Positions 17,160 through 24,732 of a DNA stretch of 64,000 nucleotides are shown here, in pieces. This stretch comes from Oryzomicrobium terrae. Its GTDB lineage: Bacteria; Pseudomonadota; Gammaproteobacteria; Burkholderiales; Rhodocyclaceae. A program made the translations under genes and the position numbers. The stretch spans positions 2,232,001 to 2,296,000 of the forward strand of contig NZ_CP022579.1 of NCBI RefSeq assembly GCF_008274805.1. Direction: 5' to 3'. Within the stretch, counting starts at the first letter, position 1; every line of letters begins with the position of its first letter. The notes under the pieces were generated by a model. That model was given only the letters and a program-made list of their open reading frames with translations, had not been told where the DNA came from and did no database searches.

Positions 17160-17972
17160 GTGTCCAGCCGATCAGAGGAAACCGAGTTCGACGAACGCAT
17201 CGAGGCACTGCTGCGGGCGGCCGAGCACGGCAATCCGCTCCTACCCGCCTTCGAAGAACTGTTCGATCGCTACCGGGCGCAGCAGCGCCTGCTCGATCGG
17301 CTGACCCGCATTTCCGACCACTTCCAGCAGGCCGAGCGGGATCGGGGACTGAACTACGTCGACCGCTACCAGCGCAAGGTGCGCCAGATCGAAAAGATCG
17401 TGCGCATCAGCGACCGCTACCAGTCGATGCTGCGGGAGCTGAACGACCGCCTGCACCTGATCTCGACCCGGGACGAGCTGACCGGCCTGCCCAACCGCCG
17501 CTACCTGCTGGAACGCCTCGACACCGAGATCAGCCAGGTGGCGCGCAACGGCGGCACCTTCTCGGTGGGCCTGGCCGACATCGATCACTTCAAGGCCGTC
17601 AACGACACCCGGGGCCATGCCGCCGGCGATGCGGTGCTGGCCCATACCGCCCGCTGCATCCAGGAAAGCATCCGCGATTACGATGTCTGCGCCCGCTGGG
17701 GTGGCGAAGAATTCCTCATTCTTTTCCCCCAGTGCGGGGTCGCCGATGCCCTCAGGCTAGCCGAGCGGGTGCGCCACGTGGTCGAGGACCAGACCCGGGC
17801 CCTGGGCCTCTCTCCGGTCATCACCCTGAGCATCGGCATCACGGAGTTCCGTCCCAGTGAAACGGTGGATGCCATGCTCCGGCGGGCCGACGAGGCCCTC
17901 TACCGGGCCAAGGAATCGGGGCGCAACTGCACCGTCAGCGCCGACCAAGCCGACCGCCCCCGCGCCCCCTGA
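17160..17972 (+). CDS. siaD: SiaD: diguanylate cyclase
   Basis: 270 residues from a GTG start, 3 bp after siaC. An N-terminal helical stalk (about 1-105), where SiaC binds in Pseudomonas, precedes a GGDEF domain with an active GGEEF signature (181-185) and an inhibitory-site RxxD (R172-D175) five residues before it, so feedback inhibition by c-di-GMP is expected. It makes c-di-GMP to promote aggregation or biofilm. It is the last gene of siaABCD. Confidence 0.93.
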   Translation: MSSRSEETEFDERIEALLRAAEHGNPLLPAFEELFDRYRAQQRLLDRLTRISDHFQQAERDRGLNYVDRYQRKVRQIEKIVRISDRYQSMLRELNDRLHLISTRDELTGLPNRRYLLERLDTEISQVARNGGTFSVGLADIDHFKAVNDTRGHAAGDAVLAHTARCIQESIRDYDVCARWGGEEFLILFPQCGVADALRLAERVRHVVEDQTRALGLSPVITLSIGITEFRPSETVDAMLRRADEALYRAKESGRNCTVSADQADRPRAP

Positions 17973-18081
17973 ATCCGTAGCGCGGCCGGCAACCGCCCCG
18001 CCGCGAGGGCGCCTTGCACAGATTCCCTTGGCGCGCCCCCACCCTCCATCCACAATGGTGCGAACGATGGAGGGATTTTCC

Positions 18082-18618
18082 ATGGCCAAGCGCAAACTCC
18101 CCCTGGGCCGGGTCTACGGCCTGCTCGAACCCGGGCCAGTGGTCCTGCTCAGCACCTGGGACGGCGAGCGGGCCAACGTCATGGCCATGTCCTGGCACAC
18201 CATGATGGAGTTCGAGCCGCCCTTGGTGGGCTGCGTGGTCAGCGGCCGGGACCATTCCTTCGCCGCTCTCTGCGACACGGGCGAATGCGTCATCAACATC
18301 CCCACCGTCGCGCTGGCCAAACAGGTGGTCGGCTGCGGCAATACCACGGGCAGCGACACCGACAAGTTCACCCGCTTCGGCCTCACCGTCAGCCCGGCCA
18401 AACAGGTATCCCCCCCCCTGATCGACCAGTGCTATGCCAATCTGGAATGCACCATCGCTGATCGCCAACTGGTGGAGCGCTACAATTTCTTCGTGCTTGA
18501 AGTGGTCCAGGCCTGGATCGACCCGGCCGTCAAAGACCCGCGCACCCTGCACCACCGGGGCCACGGCGCCTTCATGGTGGCGGGCGAGACGATCAAACTG
18601 CGCTCGCGCATGAAGTAG
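18082..18618 (+). CDS. Flavin reductase family protein
   Basis: 178 residues from the ATG at 18082, preceded by GGAGGGA at 18069. The flavin-reductase-like split-barrel signature is visible: PVVLLSTWDGERANVMAMSW, then EPPLVGCVVSGRDHSFAAL and ECVINIPTVALA. These enzymes bind FMN and pass electrons from NAD(P)H to flavin or act as flavoprotein oxygenase components. A likely single gene. The hairpin at 18677-18702 may end its transcript. Confidence 0.85.
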   Translation: MAKRKLPLGRVYGLLEPGPVVLLSTWDGERANVMAMSWHTMMEFEPPLVGCVVSGRDHSFAALCDTGECVINIPTVALAKQVVGCGNTTGSDTDKFTRFGLTVSPAKQVSPPLIDQCYANLECTIADRQLVERYNFFVLEVVQAWIDPAVKDPRTLHHRGHGAFMVAGETIKLRSRMK

Positions 18619-18676
18619 ATCGAGCGGCCAGGATCGCCCCGCCCGATAAGGCTGGACAGGATGCCCAACACGCCGG

Positions 18677-18702
18677 CCCGCCGCCTGTAGCCAGGCGGCG
18701 GG
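18677..18702 (+). terminator. GC hairpin after the flavin reductase gene
   Basis: Perfect 11-bp arms CCCGCCGCCTG and CAGGCGGCGGG with a TAGC loop, without a T tract. It is either a terminator that does not rely on a strong U run or a structural element. The rest of 18619-18842 is non-coding. Confidence 0.5.
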
Positions 18703-18842
18703 AGGCATGGATACAGCCTGTTGCAAAACTCCGCTTGAACTCCCTGCGGCCAATCTGCATGCTTGCGCATTGGCAATCCCACGACGTGACCCAGGGTCTG
18801 TACGCCCGGCACCCGTGCGCGTCTTCAGAAGAAACATCAACG

Positions 18843-20363
18843 ATGGCCTTTCAGCCCTTACGCATGCCACCACGGCGGACCCTCGGCACCCTCGCCATCC
18901 TGTCGGTCCTCTCAGGCTGCGCTGCCGTCGGCCCCAACTACGAAGCCCCCACGCTTACCCAGACCGAGGTGCCGAGCCATTGGACGTCGAGCACCGCGCT
19001 CGCCACGACCCCCACCGCCGCTGCAGGTGACATCCACGGCCACGACTGGTGGCGCGAATTGTCCGATCCAGTGCTGGATCATTTGATCGCCGAAGCATTT
19101 GGCAGTAGCCCGACCCTTGAAGCCGCCATGGCCAAGCTCAGGCAGTCCCGCTCGCGGACGACCCAGTCAAATGCCGCGGCCTTGCCGACGCTGGATGGCA
19201 GTGCCAATGCCGAAAGCAGCGCCAGTGATTCTTCGGGCAAGAGCCTCACCGAATCCTGGCTGTCGATGAACGCCTCCTGGGAGATCGACCTGTTCGGTGC
19301 GGTGCGACGCGGCAAGGAAGGCGCCCTGGCCCGGGAAGCGGCCCAGGCGGCGACCCTGGCGGATGTCCGCGTCAGCCTGGCCGCCGACGTCACCGATGCC
19401 TACCTGAGCGATCGGGCCTGCCAGTCGTACGTGGCCTTGAGCGAGCAGGATCTGGCCTCCCGGGAGGCTACGGCGCGGCTCACCGCCGCCAGCGTCAAGG
19501 AAGGCTTCACCGCCCCTTACCAGGCGGTGCGCAGTACCGCCTCGGTGGCCGAGGCCAAAACCCAGTTGGCGGCCACGCGGGCCTACTGCGAACGCCTGGA
19601 AAACCAGCTCACCCGCCTCACCGGCATCCCCCGCCCGGCCCTGATGAAAGCCCTGGCCGACAAGCCCACCGGCCTGGAACGACTGCCGGTGCCCAAGCAC
19701 TTCAGCATCGCCATCCCCAAGGATGCGCTGATGCAGCGCCCCGACATCCGTTCGGCGGAGCGCCGCCTGGCAGCGGCTTCGGCCGACATCGGCCTGGCGG
19801 AAGCGGACCGCTATCCCCGGCTGACCCTCAACGGCGACCTGGGCTACACGGTTTCGGAATCCAGCGGCTCCAGCGGTGGCGGCGCCCTGTCTTTCGGCAC
19901 CTGGTCCTTCGGCCCTTCCCTGAGCCTGCCGATCTTCGACGGCGGCCGACGCAAGGCCGCCGTGGAAATCGCCAAGTCCCGCTACGACGAGGCCCTGGCC
20001 GACTTCAAGGCCAAGACCCGGGAGGCCATCCAGGAAATCGAGGACGCCCTGACCCGCTACGCCGCTGCCCACGAGCGCGCCGAGAACGCGCGGGTGTCCG
20101 CCAGCCAGTACCAGCGCTTTTTCGATTCGGTGGATGTCCGCTTCCGTGAAGGTGCGAGCAATCTGCTCGAACTGGAAGACGCTCGCCGCGCCATGCTGAG
20201 CGCGCAACAAACCCTGCTGAGCGTCCAGCAAGAGCGCATCCAGGCCTGGGTGGCGTTGAACCGCGCCACCGGCGGGGGCGCCCTGTACAAATCCGACGTT
20301 GCCAGCGACACGCCTGCCGCTCCCCAAAGCGGCACGCTGGTCGAAGCCGGCCATCCTGATTGA
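18843..20363 (+). CDS. RND-type outer-membrane efflux lipoprotein (NodT/OprM family)
   Basis: 506 residues from the ATG at 18843. The signal peptide carries a lipobox (LSVLSGC) followed by AAVGPNYEAP, the classic start of NodT-family outer-membrane factors. Two OEP repeats with long coiled helices follow (for example QPSIRSAERRL-type motif as RPDIRSAERRLAAASADIG). It forms the TolC-like exit duct of a tripartite pump. It lies 7 bp before the adaptor gene. No inner-membrane pump gene is nearby. Confidence 0.9.
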   Translation: MAFQPLRMPPRRTLGTLAILSVLSGCAAVGPNYEAPTLTQTEVPSHWTSSTALATTPTAAAGDIHGHDWWRELSDPVLDHLIAEAFGSSPTLEAAMAKLRQSRSRTTQSNAAALPTLDGSANAESSASDSSGKSLTESWLSMNASWEIDLFGAVRRGKEGALAREAAQAATLADVRVSLAADVTDAYLSDRACQSYVALSEQDLASREATARLTAASVKEGFTAPYQAVRSTASVAEAKTQLAATRAYCERLENQLTRLTGIPRPALMKALADKPTGLERLPVPKHFSIAIPKDALMQRPDIRSAERRLAAASADIGLAEADRYPRLTLNGDLGYTVSESSGSSGGGALSFGTWSFGPSLSLPIFDGGRRKAAVEIAKSRYDEALADFKAKTREAIQEIEDALTRYAAAHERAENARVSASQYQRFFDSVDVRFREGASNLLELEDARRAMLSAQQTLLSVQQERIQAWVALNRATGGGALYKSDVASDTPAAPQSGTLVEAGHPD

Positions 20364-20370
20364 GCGATTC

Positions 20371-21543
20371 ATGTTGCCCTCTGCCAAAAATATCTTCTCC
20401 GAAAAGCGCCTGATGGCGCTCCTCGCCTTCGCCGTGCCCGCCGCCCTGGTGCTCGGTGCCGCCACCTTGTCGAACGCACAGCCCACGAGCGAGGCCGCCA
20501 CCATTGAACCGGCCACGGTCGGAAATGCCCAGGCCCAGGTCGCCGCACCGCCCCCCAAGCCGATTCCTTCGGTTGCGGTGATGCATCCGAAGAGCGAAGC
20601 CTGGCCAGATCTGATCGATGCCAGCGGTAACGTCATGCCCTGGCAGGAAACCCGTATCGGCTCGGAAGTGGGCGGGCTGCGCCTCTCCAAGGTGCTGGTG
20701 ACCGTGGGTGATACCGTCAAGAAGGGCCAGGTGCTGGCCCGCCTCGATGCCGCCACCGTGGAAACCGACCTGGATGCAGCCAACGCCCAGCTTTCCGAAG
20801 CCCAGGCGGCACTGGCCCAGGCCACGGCCACCCAGGAGCGGGGCAAGCGCCTGGCCTCTTCCGGCGGCGTCAGTCAGCAGGAACTAACCCTCTACGATAC
20901 CCAGCGTCGTACTGCCGAGGCCCGTCTGAGCGCTGCCCAGGCCCAGGTCAAGCGCCAACAACTGCGCCTGGAGTACGCCACCCTGGTCGCCCCCGACGAT
21001 GGCGTGATTTCCTCGATCTCCACCGCCGAAGGCACCATCGTCTCTGCTGGCAGCGAACTGTTCCGCCTGATCCGCCAGGGCCGTCTGGAATGGCGCGCCG
21101 AGGTCAAGGGCGAGACCCTGCTGCGCCTTTCCCCGGGCCAGGAAGTCACGGTGAAAAGCCCCCTGGGGCCCGAGGTGAAGGGCCGGGTGCGACAGTTGTC
21201 GCCGACCATCGACGTTGCCAGCGGCAACGGCCTGGCCTATGTGGACCTGCCCGCCGGCACGAATCTCATGGCCGGTCTCAACGTTTCCGGCACCATCAGC
21301 ATGGGCAAGCGCAAGGCCCTGGTCCTCCCCAAGTCTGCCGTGGTCCGCGACGACAATGGCAACCGGGTGCTGACCGTGACCAACGACAGCAAGATCGACG
21401 TCGTCAGCGTCAAGACCGGCCGCAGCAGGGACGGCCTGGTCGAGATCGTGGCCGGCCTGGACGAACGTGCCCAGGTCGTGTTCAAGGGTCAGAAAGGCCT
21501 GGCGGTGGGCGACACGGTCAAGACCGAGACGGACGCACACTAG
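20371..21543 (+). CDS. RND efflux periplasmic adaptor (membrane fusion protein)
   Basis: 390 residues from the ATG at 20371. An N-terminal hydrophobic anchor or signal (LLAFAVPAALVLGAATLSNA) precedes a lipoyl half-motif GNVMPWQETRIGSEVGG, an alpha-hairpin of about 75 residues (QLSEAQAALAQATATQERG), the second lipoyl half (LVAPDDGVISSI), and beta-barrel and membrane-proximal domains. It joins outer-membrane duct and inner-membrane pump. The gene is followed at once by a strong terminator, and no RND pump is encoded, which is unusual. Confidence 0.88.
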   Translation: MLPSAKNIFSEKRLMALLAFAVPAALVLGAATLSNAQPTSEAATIEPATVGNAQAQVAAPPPKPIPSVAVMHPKSEAWPDLIDASGNVMPWQETRIGSEVGGLRLSKVLVTVGDTVKKGQVLARLDAATVETDLDAANAQLSEAQAALAQATATQERGKRLASSGGVSQQELTLYDTQRRTAEARLSAAQAQVKRQQLRLEYATLVAPDDGVISSISTAEGTIVSAGSELFRLIRQGRLEWRAEVKGETLLRLSPGQEVTVKSPLGPEVKGRVRQLSPTIDVASGNGLAYVDLPAGTNLMAGLNVSGTISMGKRKALVLPKSAVVRDDNGNRVLTVTNDSKIDVVSVKTGRSRDGLVEIVAGLDERAQVVFKGQKGLAVGDTVKTETDAH

Positions 21544-21560
21544 CCTTCTTTACTGTCGCC

Positions 21561-21600
21561 CAAACGCCAACGCCGCCCCTCAGGGCGGCGTTGGCGTTTG
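21561..21600. terminator. Strong terminator after the efflux genes
   Basis: Perfect 18-bp arms (21561-21578, 21583-21600) with a CTCA loop, 17 bp after the adaptor stop. Confidence 0.88.
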
Positions 21601-21616
21601 AGCGACCTGCCCGGGC

Positions 21617-21748
21617 TTATACCAGGGTCAGGGTCACGCCGATATTACCCCGGGTGGCGTTGGAGTAAGGGCAGACCACATGGGCCTTGTCCGCCAAGGC
21701 CGAGGCTGCGCCCCGGGCCACGAGCTTATTAATGCAGGCGGTGCGCGC
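21617..21748 (-). pseudogene. ohr: Remnant of ohr (organic hydroperoxide resistance protein), C-terminal end only
   Basis: On the minus strand the frame just after the cyclase stop codon reads, near its end, ALADKAHVV followed by [18 protein letters not shown] and a TAA (21617-21619). This is the conserved C terminus of Ohr/OsmC peroxidases, including the resolving Cys of the [10 protein letters not shown] motif. Only about 30 codons match; the rest of the gene, with the peroxidatic Cys, is missing. It is a deletion remnant with no start codon. The missing part was removed where the diguanylate cyclase gene now ends. Confidence 0.75.
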
Positions 21749-22909
21749 CTAGCGTCCGCCCACGAAATGCACCGCCCGCTTACCGCTCTTCTTCACGCCA
21801 TACATGGCTTCGTCGGCGCGGCGGAGCAGCGTGGCGGCGTCGCTGCCGTGCTCGGGGAAGACGGCGATGCCGATGCTCGCACCGACCTGGCAGTGGAGGC
21901 CGTAAGCATCCATGGGCCGGCAGATTTCAGCCAGGGCCTTTTCGGCAACAACCCTGGCCCCTTCGGCGTGCTCGATGTGGGGCAGGATGATGATGAATTC
22001 GTCACCGCCAATCCGTCCCACCGTATCGGACTTGCGCACGCTGGCCTCGAGGCGCTGGGCCACGATACGCAGCGTGGCGTCCCCGGCGGCGTGGCCCAGG
22101 GTATCGTTGATCGCCTTGAAACCATCCAGGTCGACGAACATCACCGCGCTCTTGAACCCATCGCGGGCGGCCAGAGTCACGGCCTGCTGCAGCCGGTCGG
22201 TGGCCAAGCGCAGGTTGGGCAGTCCGGTGAGCGGGTCGTAATTGGCCAGATTCTCCGCCTGTTGCAGGCGTTGCCCGGTGAGCACGGCGGCCAAATAGGC
22301 GCCGACCGCCTGGACCGTCTCGACGTCGCTCCTCCCCAGGCGGGGCAGGAAGGGACGTTGTTCGCGCACCCGGCCAGTGACGAGCAGGGCAACGACCTCA
22401 CCGTTCAGGAGGACAGGGCTGGAGATCAGGTAAGGCAGGCCCAGGGCGCTGCGCACCTCGGCCAGACGCTCATCGGGATCGGCCCGGGTGAGCAACACGG
22501 GGCGTAGAGGATCGAGCATTTCGGCCGGAACCACGATGGTACGCCCGCCGATTTCCTGCTGCTCCGCCTCGTCGTAGCCCTGCAGCACGACGGCGCTGAA
22601 GCTGCCATCGTCGTTGGGGGTGAGCACGGCGGTGCGCTGCATGTTGAGGGCGCTGTTGATGCGCCGGCTGATGGCGTGAAAGGCGCTGGCGTAATCCGTG
22701 TCCTGCCCCAGGGTGACGGCCAGTTCCCCCATCAGGGTGAAGCCGCGGCGCTTTTGCTCCAGTTCGTGACGGATCGCCGCGGCGATGGTATCGGCCCGGA
22801 CCAGGCTGGCGGCCAGTTGCTCGCTGCGCTTGCGCAGGTAGGCCACCTCGCGGCGTAGTTCGTCGAACTCGGCGGAGGTGGTAGCAGCGGATGCGGTGGT
22901 AGTGGCCAT
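21749..22909 (-). CDS. GAF-GGDEF diguanylate cyclase
   Basis: 386 residues from the ATG at 22909, which sits 1 bp after the FIST gene stop (TGA-C-ATG). A coiled coil (about 15-60) precedes a GAF domain (about 60-205) and a GGDEF domain. The active motif GGDEF lies at 301-305 and an RxxD inhibitory site (RKSD) five residues earlier, so an active, product-inhibited enzyme is expected. There is no membrane segment. Tight coupling to the FIST sensor suggests the FIST protein controls it. Confidence 0.9.
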   Translation of the reverse strand: MATTTASAATTSAEFDELRREVAYLRKRSEQLAASLVRADTIAAAIRHELEQKRRGFTLMGELAVTLGQDTDYASAFHAISRRINSALNMQRTAVLTPNDDGSFSAVVLQGYDEAEQQEIGGRTIVVPAEMLDPLRPVLLTRADPDERLAEVRSALGLPYLISSPVLLNGEVVALLVTGRVREQRPFLPRLGRSDVETVQAVGAYLAAVLTGQRLQQAENLANYDPLTGLPNLRLATDRLQQAVTLAARDGFKSAVMFVDLDGFKAINDTLGHAAGDATLRIVAQRLEASVRKSDTVGRIGGDEFIIILPHIEHAEGARVVAEKALAEICRPMDAYGLHCQVGASIGIAVFPEHGSDAATLLRRADEAMYGVKKSGKRAVHFVGGR

Positions 22910-22910
22910 G

Positions 22911-24107
22911 TCAGATGCTGAACAGACAGAACACGCCGGTCCAGTCCAGGGCCCGGGGGCGCCCCAGCACCGAACCGACTTCGACGCCGGAATAGATGCC
23001 CAACAGCGGCACCCGTTCGCCGACGACCCGCTGGACCACCGCCGCGTCTTCGGCGTCGATGCCGGCAAAGCCGGCGGCCCGTCCGGCGCAGTCGATGTAG
23101 AAGGCAAACACCGGCGTGCGCCCGTCGAGCCCGGCGAACAGGCTTTCGATGCGCGGTGCGATGTAATCCATATTGACGCTGCGGTGCATGACCTGGAACT
23201 GGGTGCCTTCGACCATGTCGGGCTCGAACATGACCAGCCCACCGCGCTTTCGGTCGATCTTCAGGCACATGCGGTTAACGTAGGCCGACTCGTCGAAGTC
23301 GCCCCACTTGTCGCCCATGTTCACCCCCAGGGTAACGAAAAAGCCGAAGTCTTCCGGAGCGATGGCATCCCCGAGAATGCTGCCGATGACCTCCAGCGCC
23401 GGCCGGCCGTCGATTTCCAGAATGGTCTGGGCGTCGGCCTTGGTCACCGTGTAGTAGCCGGTGCAAGGCTGGCAGCCGTGCATGATGATGCTGTCCATGC
23501 GCACGCCGGCAGAAAACAGCAGAGCCAGGGCGTGGCGCTCGGCGATACCTTCGCCGGTCCACTGCCGGGTCGGGGTGCCCACCATGTCGCCGGTCAAGCC
23601 TGCGCCGACCAGGGCCGGCAGATAACCGAGGGAGCGCTCGATACCGGTCAGCAGCGGTGTGGCCATGAGCATGCTCATCCGCCCGCTGGTGCGATCGACC
23701 GTGTCGTAGAACAGCACCACCGGCGATTCGGGCCCGGTGCCCAGGGCCGCCAGGCGCTGGCCGATCCGCTCACCAACCAGGGTTTCGCCCTCGGCCAGAT
23801 CGCCCTCGGCGATGAGCTGGCACTCCACCGAATCGAGGGTGAAGGCGGCCAGCCCCACCTGGTCGCCGGCGTAGCCCAGGCAGCGATTGGTCAGGGTGCC
23901 CACGGCCCAGCCACCGACGATGCGCGCCCGAGGCCCGACCACCGCGGCGACCGCCTGGCGCAGAATCTGGGGATCGTGTCGCGCCGTGGAGAACAGCAGC
24001 ACCAGGTCGCAGCTCTCCAGTTCGGCCTGGGTCAACGCATCCCGGGCCGCTTGAGCACCGGCGGCGAGGGAGTCCGGATTGTCGCTGTAGCCAACGCCTA
24101 CCCGCAT
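22911..24107 (-). CDS. FIST domain sensor protein
   Basis: 398 residues with FIST_N (about 25-220, CDLVLLFSTARHDPQIL) and FIST_C (about 230-370, HALALLFSAGVRMDS and TPVFAFYIDCAGRAAGF) domains. The C terminus reads LLGIYSGVEVGSVLGRPR. FIST proteins are predicted to bind small ligands, perhaps amino acids, and to feed signalling proteins. No transmembrane or output domain is present, so output is probably by contact with the cyclase encoded next. It starts 8 bp after the OsmC-like stop. Confidence 0.9.
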   Translation of the reverse strand: MRVGVGYSDNPDSLAAGAQAARDALTQAELESCDLVLLFSTARHDPQILRQAVAAVVGPRARIVGGWAVGTLTNRCLGYAGDQVGLAAFTLDSVECQLIAEGDLAEGETLVGERIGQRLAALGTGPESPVVLFYDTVDRTSGRMSMLMATPLLTGIERSLGYLPALVGAGLTGDMVGTPTRQWTGEGIAERHALALLFSAGVRMDSIIMHGCQPCTGYYTVTKADAQTILEIDGRPALEVIGSILGDAIAPEDFGFFVTLGVNMGDKWGDFDESAYVNRMCLKIDRKRGGLVMFEPDMVEGTQFQVMHRSVNMDYIAPRIESLFAGLDGRTPVFAFYIDCAGRAAGFAGIDAEDAAVVQRVVGERVPLLGIYSGVEVGSVLGRPRALDWTGVFCLFSI

Positions 24108-24115
24108 CGCTGCCC

Positions 24116-24676
24116 CTACTCGACGATGACCGTGCTGCTGGTGACGGGAATCGGCTTGAGCAGGGAGTTCAGGATCGCCGACTTGCGGTCCAGCGTCTCC
24201 TTGCTGCGGCGCAATTGTTCCGGACTGCCCTTGCCCTTGAGGGTGACCGTGTAATGGACGCCGGAAGCGCCACAGGGCACTTCCCGGTCGATGCCGAGCA
24301 CACCGAGCAGATTCCAGTCCACCGCCGCCTCGACCTCGATGCTGTCCAGTTCGGTGCCGAACAGGGCGGCGTTGGCGGCAATGCCCGCGGTCAGGCAGCC
24401 GCAGATCGCCGCGGCGAGCATTTCCCCCGGGTTGGGGTGGGCATCGTGGCCGCCCATGGGGGGCGGCTCATCCATGGGCAAGGTGAAGACGCGTCCGGGA
24501 CGGGAGGCCACCTGGCCATTGGAGTAGAACTCGGAAATGGTGGCGTCGCAGCGCGCGCCGCCTTTCCAGGTCGATTTGGCGACGAACTTCACCTCCGCGA
24601 CGCCCTTGTCAGCCTTAGCCGCCTCGGCAAAATTACCCATCGACTCCAGGTCGATCCCGTTCAAACCCTTGCTCAT
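24116..24676 (-). CDS. OsmC family protein
   Basis: 186 residues. The ATG at 24676 is preceded by GGGGA. The sequence has the OsmC-like core (GRVFTLPMDEPPPMGG, NPGEMLAAAICGCLTAGIA, then the long helix and IEVEAAVDWNLLGVLG). OsmC proteins reduce organic peroxides with a Cys pair. Here a Cys pair lies in ICGC rather than in the two separate canonical positions, and no [10 protein letters not shown] motif exists, so it is a distinct OsmC-like subgroup that may not be a peroxidase. It lies between the FAD oxidoreductase and the FIST gene. Confidence 0.85.
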   Translation of the reverse strand: MSKGLNGIDLESMGNFAEAAKADKGVAEVKFVAKSTWKGGARCDATISEFYSNGQVASRPGRVFTLPMDEPPPMGGHDAHPNPGEMLAAAICGCLTAGIAANAALFGTELDSIEVEAAVDWNLLGVLGIDREVPCGASGVHYTVTLKGKGSPEQLRRSKETLDRKSAILNSLLKPIPVTSSTVIVE

Positions 24677-24732
24677 ACTTTTTCCCCGATTGATTGGTTG
24701 GTGCAGTGAAAAGTCCCCGGTGGCGGCTCGGT

